A DNA stretch of 64,000 bases from Firmicutes bacterium ASF500 (GCA_000492175.2 CP097573.1:682001-746000); one strand, 5' to 3'; counted from the stretch's first letter, positions 32,616 to 41,783 are shown. Program-made: numbers and translations. Notes: generated by a model from the letters alone, not told the origin.

Positions 32616-33908
32616 ATGAAAAAGAGGATCAGCATGCTGCTGGCCTGCGCCATGATGTTCACCCTGGTGAGCTGCGGCGGTGGCGGCGGCAACGGAAGCC
32701 AGGGCACCACTCCCCCCGCCGCCTCCAGCCAGCCCGCTGGCAGCAGCGAGCCCGCTGGAAGCCAGCCCGCCGGCAGCGGCGACACCACCGCTGAGGATTG
32801 GCACATCGGCATCATCACCGGCACCGTCTCTCAGTCTGAGGACGATCTGCGCGGCGCTGAGGCCATCCAGGCCAAGTACGGCAAGGAGAAGGTCAAGCTG
32901 GCCACCTACCCCGACAACTTCACCGAGGAGACTGAGACCACCATCCAGAGCATCGTCAACATGTCTGACGACCCCCAGATGAAGGCCATCATCGTCAACC
33001 AGTCCGTCCCCGGCACCGCCGAGGCCTTCCGTCAGATCAAGGAGCGCCGTCCCGACATCCTGTGCATCGCCGGCGAGGCCCATGAGGACCTGCCCGTGGT
33101 GGGCGCTACCGCCGACCTGGTCTGCAACAACGACTTCGTCTCCCGCGGCTACCTGATTATCCGCACCGCTCACGAGCTGGGCTGCGACACCTTTGTTCAC
33201 ATCTCCTTCCCCCGGCACCTGTCCTATGAGACCATGAGCCGCCGTGTGGCCGTCATGGAGGAGGCCTGCAAGGAGTTCAACATGACCTTCGTGCAGGAGA
33301 CCGCTCCCGACCCCACCACCGACGTGGGCGTGCCCGGCGCTCAGGCCTACGTTCTGGAGAAGGCTCCCGAGTGGATTCAGAAGTACGGCAAGAATTCCGC
33401 CTACTTCTGCACCAACGACGCCCACACCGCTCCTCTGCTGCAGCGGCTGCTGGAGCTGGGCGGCTACTTCATCGAGGCCGACCTGCCCTCTCCTCTGATG
33501 GGCTACCCCAACGCTCTGGGCGACCTGGACCTGACCGCCGAGGCCGGCGACTTTGACGCCATCCTGGCCAAGGTCGAGAAGGCCGTTGTGGACGCCGGCG
33601 GCGAGGGCCGCTTCGGCACCTGGGCTTACTCCTATGGCTACTGCCTGTCTGCCGGTCTGGCTCAGCACGCCATCAACGTGATTGAGGGCAAGAGCGAGAT
33701 CAACGACATGGACGACGTGGCCGAAGCGCTCCAGGAGTACTCCCCCAAGGCCACCTGGAACGGCTCCGGTTACACCAACGCCGACACCGGCGTGAAGGAG
33801 GACAACGTCTTCCTGATCTACCAGGACACCTATGTCATGGGCAACCCCGGCAAGTTCATGGGCGCCACCGAGGTCGAGGTGCCTGAGAAGTACTACACCG
33901 TGAAGTAA
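32616..33908 (+). CDS. DUF3798-family substrate-binding lipoprotein
   Basis: The ATG at 32616 follows AGGAGGT. Residues 1-20 are a lipoprotein signal with the modified Cys in LVSC (C20), followed by a Gly/Ser/Pro/Ala linker to about residue 60. The mature domain (WHIGIITGTVSQSEDDLRGA, later GYPNALGDLDLTAEAG) fits DUF3798, a periplasmic-binding-protein-like fold found with sugar-type ABC transporters. It is the first gene of a transporter operon that continues with an RbsA-like ATPase and two RbsC-like permeases. The ligand is unknown; nearby deoC hints at a nucleoside or deoxy sugar, which is only inference. Confidence 0.85.
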   Translation: MKKRISMLLACAMMFTLVSCGGGGGNGSQGTTPPAASSQPAGSSEPAGSQPAGSGDTTAEDWHIGIITGTVSQSEDDLRGAEAIQAKYGKEKVKLATYPDNFTEETETTIQSIVNMSDDPQMKAIIVNQSVPGTAEAFRQIKERRPDILCIAGEAHEDLPVVGATADLVCNNDFVSRGYLIIRTAHELGCDTFVHISFPRHLSYETMSRRVAVMEEACKEFNMTFVQETAPDPTTDVGVPGAQAYVLEKAPEWIQKYGKNSAYFCTNDAHTAPLLQRLLELGGYFIEADLPSPLMGYPNALGDLDLTAEAGDFDAILAKVEKAVVDAGGEGRFGTWAYSYGYCLSAGLAQHAINVIEGKSEINDMDDVAEALQEYSPKATWNGSGYTNADTGVKEDNVFLIYQDTYVMGNPGKFMGATEVEVPEKYYTVK

Positions 33909-33992
33909 GAGACTCCGCGTTTTACGGCAAACAGATGATGAAAACAGGGGGGAGGTTCGTCCTCTCCCCTGTTTCCTTAAATAATTAAGGGT

Positions 33993-35597
33993 GTGATTTC
34001 GATAGCTACTTCAACTGCTCCTCTGCTGGAAATGCGGGGAATCAAAAAGGATTTTTTCGGAAACCAGGTCCTCACCGATATCAATTTCACCCTGGGCGCG
34101 GGCCAGGTCCTGGGCCTGTGCGGTGAAAACGGCGCGGGCAAGTCTACGCTCATGAAGATTCTCTTCGGTATGGACGTCATCCGGGAGACCGGCGGCTACG
34201 GCGGCGACGTCCTCATCAACGGCGAAAAAGTGACCTTTAATACCCCCTTTGACGCGCTGGCGGCGGGCATCGGCATGGTACACCAGGAGTTCTCCCTGGT
34301 CCCCGGCTTTACCGCCACAGAAAATATCCTCCTGAATCGGGAGCCCCAAAAGAAGAATGTGATTTCAGAGGTGTTCGGCGAGCGGCTGAATACTCTGGAT
34401 TATAAGGAGATGGACCGGCGGGCCTCCGCCGCCATCGAGAAGATGGGCGTGGAGATCGACGCCAAAATGGTTATCAGCAGCATGCCCGTGGGCCACAAGC
34501 AGTTTACCGAGATCGCCCGGGAGCTGAGCAAGGACCAGCTGAAGCTGCTGATTCTGGACGAGCCCACCGCCGTCCTGACGGAGAAAGAGGCCGAGGCCCT
34601 TCTGAGCTCCATCCGCGGCATGGCCGCCCGGGGCATCTCCGTCATTTTCATCACCCACCGCCTCCACGAGATTCTGGCCGTCTGCGACCAGGTGGTGGTC
34701 ATGCGGGACGGACACGTAGTCCGGGATGTCCCCGCCAAGGAGACCAGCGTGGACGACATCACCCGCTGGATGGTGGGCCGCGATGTGAAGAGTGGCGCGG
34801 CCCCCGCTGAGGCCAAGGCGGAGGATACCTCCGCCAGAACCATCATGTCCATCAAGAATCTCTGGGTGGACATGCCCGGCGAGACGGTGCGGGATGTCTC
34901 CCTGGACGTGCGCGAGGGCGAGATCCTGGGCATCGGCGGTCTGGCCGGACAGGGCAAGCTGGGCATCCCCAACGGGATCATGGGCCTGTATGAGGCCGGC
35001 GGCGCTGTGGAGTTTGACGGCAAAAAAATCGAGCTGAACAACCCCCGGAAGTGCCTGGACGCCTCCCTGGCCTTCGTGTCGGAGGACCGGCGGGAGGTGG
35101 GCCTGCTCCTGGACGAGAGCTTGGAGTGGAACGTGGCCTTCCCGGCGATGCAGATCCAGGACAAGTTCCTCAAGCTGCTCATGGGCGGCATGGTCAAGTG
35201 GCGGGACGAGAAGGCCATCCGCAAGGTGACCCAGAAGTATATCGACCAGCTTCAGATCAAGTGTACCAGCTCCAAGCAGAAGGCCAAGGAGCTGTCGGGC
35301 GGCAACCAGCAGAAGATCTGCCTGGCTAAAGCCTTTGCGCTGGAGCCCAAATTCCTGTTTGTGTCGGAGCCCACCCGGGGCATCGACGTGGGCGCCAAGT
35401 CCCTGGTGCTGAACGCGCTGAAGCAGTTCAACCGGGAGAGCGGCGTCACGGTGGTGATGATCTCCTCCGAGCTGGAGGAGCTGCGCCAGACCTGTGACCG
35501 CATCGCCATCGTCTCCGGCGGCCGGGTGGCGGGCATCCGGCCGGCTTCCGACTCCTCTGAGTCCTTCGGCGCGCTGATGGTCAGCCAGGTTGTGTAA
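33993..35597 (+). CDS. Sugar-type ABC transporter ATP-binding protein, RbsA/MglA-like
   Basis: The 534-residue protein has two fused ATPase domains. The first has Walker A GENGAGKS (44-51) and Walker B LLILDEPTAVL. The second has a degenerate Walker A (GLAGQGKLG) but a full signature LSGGNQQK and FVSEPTRGIDVG, the usual arrangement in RbsA/MglA/nucleoside-type ATPases. Start is GTG 33993 with AAGGG close before it. It lies 84 bases after the lipoprotein and 14 before the first permease. It powers the DUF3798-dependent importer. Confidence 0.9.
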   Translation: MISIATSTAPLLEMRGIKKDFFGNQVLTDINFTLGAGQVLGLCGENGAGKSTLMKILFGMDVIRETGGYGGDVLINGEKVTFNTPFDALAAGIGMVHQEFSLVPGFTATENILLNREPQKKNVISEVFGERLNTLDYKEMDRRASAAIEKMGVEIDAKMVISSMPVGHKQFTEIARELSKDQLKLLILDEPTAVLTEKEAEALLSSIRGMAARGISVIFITHRLHEILAVCDQVVVMRDGHVVRDVPAKETSVDDITRWMVGRDVKSGAAPAEAKAEDTSARTIMSIKNLWVDMPGETVRDVSLDVREGEILGIGGLAGQGKLGIPNGIMGLYEAGGAVEFDGKKIELNNPRKCLDASLAFVSEDRREVGLLLDESLEWNVAFPAMQIQDKFLKLLMGGMVKWRDEKAIRKVTQKYIDQLQIKCTSSKQKAKELSGGNQQKICLAKAFALEPKFLFVSEPTRGIDVGAKSLVLNALKQFNRESGVTVVMISSELEELRQTCDRIAIVSGGRVAGIRPASDSSESFGALMVSQVV

Positions 35598-35611
35598 GGA
35601 GGGTATGTGAT

Positions 35612-36688
35612 ATGGATAAATCAGAACGACTTCAGCAGACCCGGCTGAATCAGCTTGTCAATACCTACGGCCTGCCCAGACTCATCATCACGGGATTTTT
35701 GATCTTCCTCTTCATTATGGCTCCCGTCGCCGGGGCGGACTTCCCGACCCAGATCACCAACGTGCTCAACCGCTTCGGCTGGAACGCCGTCCTGGTGCTG
35801 GCTATGGTGCCCATGGTACACTCCGGCTGCGGCCTGAACTTCGGTATCCCCCTTGGAATCCTGGCCGGACTGCTGGGCGCTACCCTGTCCATCCAGTTTG
35901 GCTTCACCGGAGCCCTCAGCTTTGTGATGGCGATTGTGATCTCCACCCCCTTCGCCGTTCTCTTCGGCGGCGGCTACGGCGCACTGCTGAACAAGATCAA
36001 GGGCGGCGAGATGATGGTAGCCACCTATGTGGGCTTCTCCTCTGTGTCCTTCATGTGCATCATGTGGCTGATGATCCCCTATACCCATCCCTCCATCGTA
36101 ATGGCGTATACCGGCGTTGGCCTGCGTAATATGTTTTCCCTGGATAATTTTTACGCCAATGTGCTCTCCGATTTCCTAAAGATCGACCTGAACCCCATCG
36201 GCATCAATCTGGTGATCCCCACCGGCTCTCTGCTCTTCATCGCTCTGCTCTGCTTCTTGATGTGGGCCTTTCTCCACACCAAGACAGGCACCGCTATGAC
36301 GGCCGTGGGCTCCAACCCCACCTTCGCCAAGGCTTCGGGCATCAATGTGGACCGTATCCGGATGCTGTCCGTGATTCTGTCCACCTGGCTGGGCGCTGTG
36401 GGCATTCTGGTCTATCAGCAGGGCTTCGGCTTTGTTCAGCTCTATATGGCGCCCTTTAATATGGCCATTCCTGCGGTGGCGGCCATCCTCATCGGCGGCG
36501 CGTCGGTGAATAAGGCGTCCATCGGCAATGTTGTCATCGGCACCATTTTGTTCCAGGGCCTCGTGACTATGACCCCCACCGTGATAAACTCCCTGATCCA
36601 TATCGACATCAGCGAGGTTATCCGCGTCATCGTTTCCAACGGTATGGTGGTCTATGCTCTGACAAGAAAGACGGAGGGAGGGAAATGA
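35612..36688 (+). CDS. ABC transporter permease, RbsC/YufP-like (first)
   Basis: The 358-residue hydrophobic protein of the BPD_transp_2 class has about nine or ten membrane spans and the segment KASGINVDRIRMLSVILSTWLGA typical of ribose/nucleoside-type permeases (only part is quoted as the match extends further). GGAGGG precedes the ATG. It overlaps the second permease by four bases (ATGA). With that gene it forms the membrane channel of the DUF3798 transporter. Confidence 0.88.
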   Translation: MDKSERLQQTRLNQLVNTYGLPRLIITGFLIFLFIMAPVAGADFPTQITNVLNRFGWNAVLVLAMVPMVHSGCGLNFGIPLGILAGLLGATLSIQFGFTGALSFVMAIVISTPFAVLFGGGYGALLNKIKGGEMMVATYVGFSSVSFMCIMWLMIPYTHPSIVMAYTGVGLRNMFSLDNFYANVLSDFLKIDLNPIGINLVIPTGSLLFIALLCFLMWAFLHTKTGTAMTAVGSNPTFAKASGINVDRIRMLSVILSTWLGAVGILVYQQGFGFVQLYMAPFNMAIPAVAAILIGGASVNKASIGNVVIGTILFQGLVTMTPTVINSLIHIDISEVIRVIVSNGMVVYALTRKTEGGK

Positions 36689-37809
36689 AGATGAAAAAGA
36701 ATTTGTTGGGCCAGAGCTCCGACTTCCTCCAGAACAACCTGGTCCCCATTATGTTTATCATCATCTGCACCATCTGCTACCCCCTGGCCGGATTCTCTCC
36801 CAGTTATCTTTTGAACGAGATTGTCACCCGCATGGGCCGGAATATTTTCCTGATTCTCAGTCTTTTGATTCCCATTATGGCCGGCATGGGCCTGAACTTC
36901 GGCATGACCCTGGGGGCTATGGCCGGACAGATCGCCCTGATCTTTGTCACCGACTGGCAGATCTGGGGCATTCCCGGCGTCGTGCTGGCTATGCTGCTCT
37001 CCATCCCCTTCTCTGTCCTTCTGGGGATGATGTGCGGCAAGCTGATGAATATGGCAAAGGGCCGGGAGATGATCCTGGGCTATATGATGAACTACTTTGT
37101 GGGCGGCCTCTATCAGCTGGTGGTGCTCTTTATCATGGGCCCCATCATTCCTATCAAGCACGCCTCCATCCGCCTGCCCAGAGGCTACGGCATCCGTACC
37201 ACCGTGAACCTGACCAGCCTGCGCCAGTGTCTGGACAATGAGTTTGCCATTCTCTATAAGGGCGTCAAGATTCCTGTGCTGACCTTCATCATCATTGGGG
37301 CGCTGTGCCTGTTCATCCTCTGGTTCCGCCGTACCAAGCTGGGCCAGGACATGCGGGCGGTGGGCCAGGACATGGAGGTGGCCCGGGCCGCTGGCATCAA
37401 GGTGGAGCGCACCCGCATTATCGCAATCATCATGTCCACTGTCTTTGCCGGCTTCGGACAGATCATCTATCTCCAGAATATCGGCAACTTCCCCACCTGT
37501 ACCGCCCACACTCAGATCGGTATGTTCTGCATCGCCGCCCTGCTGGTAGGCGGGGCCAGCGTGGAGAAGGCCTCCATCGGCAACGTGTTCCTGGGCGTGA
37601 TTCTGTTCCACACCATGTTCATTATGGCCCCCAGAGCGGGTGCGGCCATCACCGGAGACGCCATGATTGGCGAGTATTTCCGCGTGTTCGTCTCCTACGG
37701 CGTCATTACCCTGGCCCTCATCATGTATGAGACCAAGAAGCGCCGTGCTAAGAGCCAGGGCGGACAGCTGCTGGCCCGGGCCCAGAGGGAAGGGGGCGTC
37801 CAGTCGTGA
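36685..37809 (+). CDS. ABC transporter permease, RbsC/YufQ-like (second)
   Basis: The 374-residue permease resembles its neighbour, with AGIKVERTRIIAIIMSTVFAG near residue 235 and about ten spans. The cytoplasmic C-terminus is basic (KKRRAKSQGG). Two different permeases plus a fused ATPase is the arrangement of nucleoside-type (BmpA-like) importers. Its stop overlaps the GTG start of the next gene, so that gene belongs to the operon. Confidence 0.88.
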   Translation: MKMKKNLLGQSSDFLQNNLVPIMFIIICTICYPLAGFSPSYLLNEIVTRMGRNIFLILSLLIPIMAGMGLNFGMTLGAMAGQIALIFVTDWQIWGIPGVVLAMLLSIPFSVLLGMMCGKLMNMAKGREMILGYMMNYFVGGLYQLVVLFIMGPIIPIKHASIRLPRGYGIRTTVNLTSLRQCLDNEFAILYKGVKIPVLTFIIIGALCLFILWFRRTKLGQDMRAVGQDMEVARAAGIKVERTRIIAIIMSTVFAGFGQIIYLQNIGNFPTCTAHTQIGMFCIAALLVGGASVEKASIGNVFLGVILFHTMFIMAPRAGAAITGDAMIGEYFRVFVSYGVITLALIMYETKKRRAKSQGGQLLARAQREGGVQS

Positions 37810-38312
37810 AGAAAAGACAGCTTTTGATGCAGCTGGCCGCTCTGGCCGTCTGTATCGCCCTGGGTGCGGTCATGATGGTGATCGGCCGGGGCCATACGGT
37901 GTATTTGGACAACAAAACCCTGGAAGACTATCAGGGGCAGACCTACAAGGCCGCTCACAAGATCGTGGTCACCGTGGACGGCAAGGAGCTCACCAAGCTG
38001 GGCCCCCGGGAGAGAGGAATGTCCCCCTGCATTGGCCAGAGCTTTGAGATGAGCCTGGAGATCACCCAGGAGAAGGGCGGAGAGCCCGAGACCAAGGTGA
38101 TTCAGCTGGACCTGCCCTACAGCATTGACGGCATCATCGTCAACCTGCCCGCCCTGCTGGCCGGACTGCCCGAGGAGGCCTGGATGAGCGAGTTCATCCC
38201 CGCCCCCGAGCCCGAGGAGCCCGAAGAGGAGACCCCCGGCGAGGGCGATGAGTTCGACATCGGCGGCGACCTGGGCCTGGATGAGGGCCTGGACATGGGC
38301 GGCGAGATGTAA
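37806..38312 (+). CDS. Membrane-anchored acidic-tail protein of the DUF3798 operon, unknown function
   Basis: The 168-residue protein starts at GTG 37806, overlapping the permease stop. Residues 8-27 form one membrane span; the rest is extracytoplasmic, with a compact middle (SFEMSLEITQEKGGEPETK) and a tail from about 132 onward made almost only of Glu, Pro, Asp and Gly, ending DMGGEM. The coupling with the transporter suggests an accessory subunit of the import complex. I do not recognise a named domain with confidence. Confidence 0.65.
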   Translation: MKKRQLLMQLAALAVCIALGAVMMVIGRGHTVYLDNKTLEDYQGQTYKAAHKIVVTVDGKELTKLGPRERGMSPCIGQSFEMSLEITQEKGGEPETKVIQLDLPYSIDGIIVNLPALLAGLPEEAWMSEFIPAPEPEEPEEETPGEGDEFDIGGDLGLDEGLDMGGEM

Positions 38313-38329
38313 GGACCTTGAAGAAAGCC

Positions 38330-38405
38330 TAAGCGACGGCCCCGTGAGGGTGCGGAGCCCTACAACGTGAGTTTCTGTAGGGTCCCGCGCCCTGGCGGGG
38401 CCGCC
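38330..38405. repeat. Imperfect palindromic intergenic element with TGTAGGG
   Basis: GGCCCCG near 38339 and CGGGGCC near 38396 enclose CCCTACA and TGTAGGG in a long imperfect hairpin. It shares the TGTAGGG/CCCTACA core with elements at 44297 and 56235. It sits between the transporter operon and the dipeptidase gene and may also act as a terminator. Confidence 0.5.
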
Positions 38406-38432
38406 CTCTATTTATTGAAGGAGGAATTTGTT

Positions 38433-39884
38433 ATGGCAGTATTGTCCGGGCTGGAGCCCAAGAAGGTATTTGAGTATTTTGAAAAGCTGTGCGCCGTCCC
38501 CCACGGCAGTCACAACACCAAGCAGATCAGTGATCTGTGCGTCTCCTTTGCCCAGGAGCTGGGCCTGCGCTGGAGGCAGGACGAGGTAAACAACGTGGTC
38601 ATCTGGAAGGAGGCCGCCCCCGGCTATGAGGGAGCCGCCCCTGTAATCCTCCAGGGCCACATCGACATGGTGTGCGTCAAGACGGAGGACTGCCCCAAGG
38701 ATATGGCCAAGGAGGGCCTGGACCTGATGACCGACGGGGAGTGGGTCTGGGCGGACAGGACCTCCCTGGGCGGGGACAACGGCATCGCCGTGGCGATGAT
38801 TCTGGCGATCCTGGCCGACGACACCCTGCCCCATCCCCCCCTGGAGGCAGTATTCACTGTGGACGAGGAGGTGGGCATGGACGGGGCCTTCGCCCTGGAC
38901 TGCTCCGACTTGAAGGGGAAGAAGCTGGTCAACCTGGACTCGGAGGAGGAGGGGGTCTTTACCGTCTCCTGCGCCGGCGGGGTGCGGCTGGACTGCCTCC
39001 TGCCCGGTACCCAGGAGCCCCTGGAGGGGGAGACGGGCTACGCCGTCACCCTGTCCGGCCTGCTGGGGGGCCACTCCGGGGCCGATATCCATCGGGGCCG
39101 GGCCTCCGCCAACCAGACCATGGGCCGGGTGCTGTACAGCGCTATGGAGCGGGTCCCCGGCCTGCGCCTCAGCGATATCCGGGGCGGCAAATTTGATAAC
39201 GTGATCTGCTCCAAAAACCAGGCCCTGGCGGCGGTGCCCGCCGGTCAGGAGGAGGCCTTTGAGGCCTTCATCCGGGAGTTCGACGGGATTTTGAAAAACG
39301 AATACGCCGGCTGTGACGACGGCATCACCCTGACCTGCGGGCGGGCGGAGGTGGACGGCGCTCTGTCCAGGGAGGCGACCTCCCACATCCTCCGCACCCT
39401 GCTGGCCGTCCCCCAGGGCGTCCAGGCTATGAATGTGGACTTCCACGGCCTGGTGCAGACCTCCCTGAACCTGGGCATTATGGGGATGGAGGCCGACGGC
39501 CTGCATTTCAGCATTTCAGTGCGGTCCTGCATCGCCTCCCAGAAAGCCATGATGGTCCAGCGGCTGCGGGCTCTGCTGGAGCTGTCCGGCGGGACCATGT
39601 CCCTGCGCAGCGACTACCCCGGCTGGCAGTACGCCCGGCAGTCCGAGCTGCGTGAGGACGTGCTGGCGGCCTGGCAGGCGGTGAGCGGCCAGAAGGGCAA
39701 AATCGAGGCCACCCACGGCGGTCTGGAGTGCGGCCTGTTTATCGAAAAAATTCCCGGCCTGGACGCCGTCTCTCTGGGCCCTGAGCTCCACGATGTCCAC
39801 TCCGTCAAGGAGCGGCTGAGCGTTCCCTCTACCCGGCGGGCCTATGAGCTGGTTCTGGAGCTTTTGAAGCGCTCCAACCACTGA
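38433..39884 (+). CDS. pepD: Aminoacyl-histidine dipeptidase, PepD-like (M20)
   Basis: The 483-residue M20 metallopeptidase has the metal ligands in order: H76 and D78 (QGHIDMV), D115 (GGDNG), E145-E146 (DEEVGMD) and a later HDVHSVKE near the C-terminus. The length and these motifs fit PepD, which cleaves Xaa-His dipeptides such as carnosine in the cytoplasm using two zinc ions. The ATG at 38433 follows GAAGGAGG; a longer frame overlaps the hairpin repeat. It lies after the transporter operon but has its own leader, so co-transcription is uncertain. Confidence 0.9.
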   Translation: MAVLSGLEPKKVFEYFEKLCAVPHGSHNTKQISDLCVSFAQELGLRWRQDEVNNVVIWKEAAPGYEGAAPVILQGHIDMVCVKTEDCPKDMAKEGLDLMTDGEWVWADRTSLGGDNGIAVAMILAILADDTLPHPPLEAVFTVDEEVGMDGAFALDCSDLKGKKLVNLDSEEEGVFTVSCAGGVRLDCLLPGTQEPLEGETGYAVTLSGLLGGHSGADIHRGRASANQTMGRVLYSAMERVPGLRLSDIRGGKFDNVICSKNQALAAVPAGQEEAFEAFIREFDGILKNEYAGCDDGITLTCGRAEVDGALSREATSHILRTLLAVPQGVQAMNVDFHGLVQTSLNLGIMGMEADGLHFSISVRSCIASQKAMMVQRLRALLELSGGTMSLRSDYPGWQYARQSELREDVLAAWQAVSGQKGKIEATHGGLECGLFIEKIPGLDAVSLGPELHDVHSVKERLSVPSTRRAYELVLELLKRSNH

Positions 39885-40042
39885 GCGGGCTGGGTCTGGG
39901 GCAAAGGGCCGTCGAAAAACCCAAAAGGCACTTTTTTCCGGCCTTAAATTTCCACATTCAGGGACTGGACAAGGCCCCTGCGGGAGCGTAAAATATTCCA
40001 TGAAACAGACCCGTCGGTTTTTGTCGGGGAAAGGAGCGAAAT

Positions 40043-40687
40043 ATGGATAAAAAGGAAATTTTGAGTAAGGTGGAGCACACATTGCTGTCGCCCACGGCCA
40101 CCTGGGAGCAGGTGCAGGCCATCTGTGACGAGGGAAGAGAGTTCGAGGTCGCCACGGTGTGTATCCCGCCCCGGTTTGTGAAGCGGGCCAACAGCTACGT
40201 GGGCGGCAGCTTGAAGATATGCACCGTCATCGGCTTCCCCACTGGCTACTCCACTCCCGAGGTGAAGGTCTTTGAGGCGGAGGACGCCATCCGCAACGGC
40301 GCGGACGAGATCGACATGGTGATCAACCAGGGCATGGCCAAGGCCGGCGACTGGGAGGGCGTGCTCCAGGAGATCAAGGGCGTGAAGGTCTCCTGCAAGG
40401 GGCACATTTTGAAGGTCATCATCGAGGCGTGCAACTTCACCGAGGAGGAGAAGGTGGCCCTGTGCCGGGTGGTGTCTATGGCCGGCGCGGACTTCATCAA
40501 GACCTCCACCGGCTTTGCCGCCTCCGGGGCCACTGTGGAGGATGTCCGCCTCTTCCGGGCGAACATCAGCCCCGACACCCGCATCAAGGCCGCCGGAGGT
40601 ATCCGCACCTTCGAACAGGCGCAGGCCATGATCGAGGCTGGAGCCGACCGCTTGGGCGCCAGCGCCCTCATCGCGCTGGCCCGATAA
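40043..40687 (+). CDS. deoC: Deoxyribose-phosphate aldolase
   Basis: The 214-residue class I aldolase has the Schiff-base lysine K153 in DFIKTSTGF, D91 in DEIDMVINQG and the IGFPTGY loop. It splits 2-deoxyribose-5-phosphate into glyceraldehyde-3-phosphate and acetaldehyde in nucleoside catabolism. AAAGGAGCG precedes the ATG. The length is typical. It lies downstream of the DUF3798 transporter and a dipeptidase, which may point to nucleoside or nucleic acid salvage, but no other deo genes are here. An IS3 remnant begins 13 bases after the stop. Confidence 0.94.
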   Translation: MDKKEILSKVEHTLLSPTATWEQVQAICDEGREFEVATVCIPPRFVKRANSYVGGSLKICTVIGFPTGYSTPEVKVFEAEDAIRNGADEIDMVINQGMAKAGDWEGVLQEIKGVKVSCKGHILKVIIEACNFTEEEKVALCRVVSMAGADFIKTSTGFAASGATVEDVRLFRANISPDTRIKAAGGIRTFEQAQAMIEAGADRLGASALIALAR

Positions 40688-40699
40688 GGAATTACAAAA

Positions 40700-41075
40700 T
40701 GACCTGCTTCAGTAAAACCGGACAATAGAGGAAAGCCCCCTGATGTAGGAAAAGAGAAGTACTACATCAGGGGGTAATAATATGGAGAAACGGAAATGGA
40801 CAAATATCAAGGCAGTGGAAATAGAGATCATAAAAATGTGTGAAGAGGGACGGACACGGCAGGAGATAGCAGATACGTTAGGGTTTGAAAAGTGCATTAT
40901 GAAGAAATATGACCTGCTGGTAGAAATCCGCCGCCCCAGGAAGTGGGTCAATATGGGGCAGGAGGTCCATAGATATGAAAACCTGCTCAGCCGGGATTTC
41001 CACGCAGACAAGCCAAACCCCAAACCAGCCAAGGTGTCCTCTATTTGCGCATGATCCGGGACCTTTTCCTCCTGG
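40700..41075 (+). mobile_element. Deleted IS3-family remnant
   Basis: The left part matches the left end of the IS3 element at 17218, including CAGTAAAA, GGACAATAG and the CTGATGTAG/CTACATCAG hairpin. A reading frame from 40782 fuses the orfA N-terminus (MEKRKWTNIKAVEIEIIK) to an internal orfB stretch (MKKYDLLVEIRRPRKWVNMG); another deletion follows PNPK, before YLRMIRDL. No functional transposase remains. Confidence 0.8.
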
Positions 41076-41104
41076 CCTGTTTCATACTGATTTCATCCGC
41101 TATT

Positions 41105-41251
41105 TCAGCGTGGTTTTTTCCCATACTTTCGTTCCACATAACGGCGGCCGCCAAAGAAGATCAGCAGGCCAACCGCAATAAGGACCATCGGGATCAGGGC
41201 ATAGAGCCCCAGCAGCAGAAACATTCGGGATATTCCTGAACCGATCATCAT
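41105..41251 (-). CDS. Small 48-residue membrane protein downstream of a helix-turn-helix gene
   Basis: The frame starts at ATG 41251 with GAGGAGG eight bases upstream, and ends TGA at 41105. It encodes a short N-terminus, one long hydrophobic span (about residues 10-33) and a basic tail ending RKYGKKPR. It follows the HTH-membrane protein gene by 19 bases on the same strand, so the two are probably co-transcribed. Such regulator/small-membrane-protein pairs are common but their role is generally unknown. It is below usual annotation cut-offs. Confidence 0.65.
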   Translation of the reverse strand: MMIGSGISRMFLLLGLYALIPMVLIAVGLLIFFGGRRYVERKYGKKPR

Positions 41252-41270
41252 AATAGAATCCTCCTCTCGT

Positions 41271-41627
41271 TCAAAGCATCAAAATTCCCAATATCATAAT
41301 AATCAGCTGAAGCAGCAGATAGCCGCCCCAGGCCACCAGAACCAGTCCCAGCCAGTACCAGTGGGTGGCGAACCATCCGGGTTTATTGGGCAGCATGGGT
41401 CCTGCTTCTCCCGATTCCTTCTGCTCCTCTGGAACATTGCCCAGCAGCTCATCAGTGGTGATGCCCAGCCCGCAGGCCAGAGGGACCAGCTTGTCCGTGT
41501 CGGGTACCGCGTCGCCCACCTCCCACTTGCTCACCGCCTGACGGGACACCCCCACCAGCTCGGCCAGCTTCTCTTGGGACAGGCCCCGCTTGGCCCGCCC
41601 GGTCTGAATAATTTCGCCCATTGTCAT
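41271..41627 (-). CDS. XRE-family regulator with C-terminal membrane segment
   Basis: Residues 5-60 are a Cro/C1 helix-turn-helix (LSQEKLAELVGVSRQAVSKWE, quoted in part). After a linker, residues 88-118 form one long hydrophobic segment (WYWLGLVLVAWGGYLLLQL), so it is probably anchored in the cytoplasmic membrane. This class occurs widely in Clostridia and often regulates its own operon in response to membrane signals. AAAGGAGGT lies before the ATG. It is followed by the small membrane protein at 41251-41105. Confidence 0.85.
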   Translation of the reverse strand: MTMGEIIQTGRAKRGLSQEKLAELVGVSRQAVSKWEVGDAVPDTDKLVPLACGLGITTDELLGNVPEEQKESGEAGPMLPNKPGWFATHWYWLGLVLVAWGGYLLLQLIIMILGILML

Positions 41628-41742
41628 GGATCAGACCTCCTTTCCCCTCCATTCTGACAAAAATGCGGTTGCAGTTCCACCAGTTCCGCCTTGCAATTGC
41701 GCGAACGGGAGTTGCTGCGGACTGTTTCCTCCGTTTTTATAG

Positions 41743-41771
41743 AAAAAGTCCGCCTTTCGGCGGACTTTTTT
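41743..41771 (-). terminator. Bidirectional terminator
   Basis: AAAAAGTCCGCC/GGCGGACTTTTTT with TTTC loop lies 13 bases after the zinc-ribbon gene. T runs exist on both strands. Confidence 0.85.
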
Positions 41772-41783
41772 CCTGGCTTTTAA

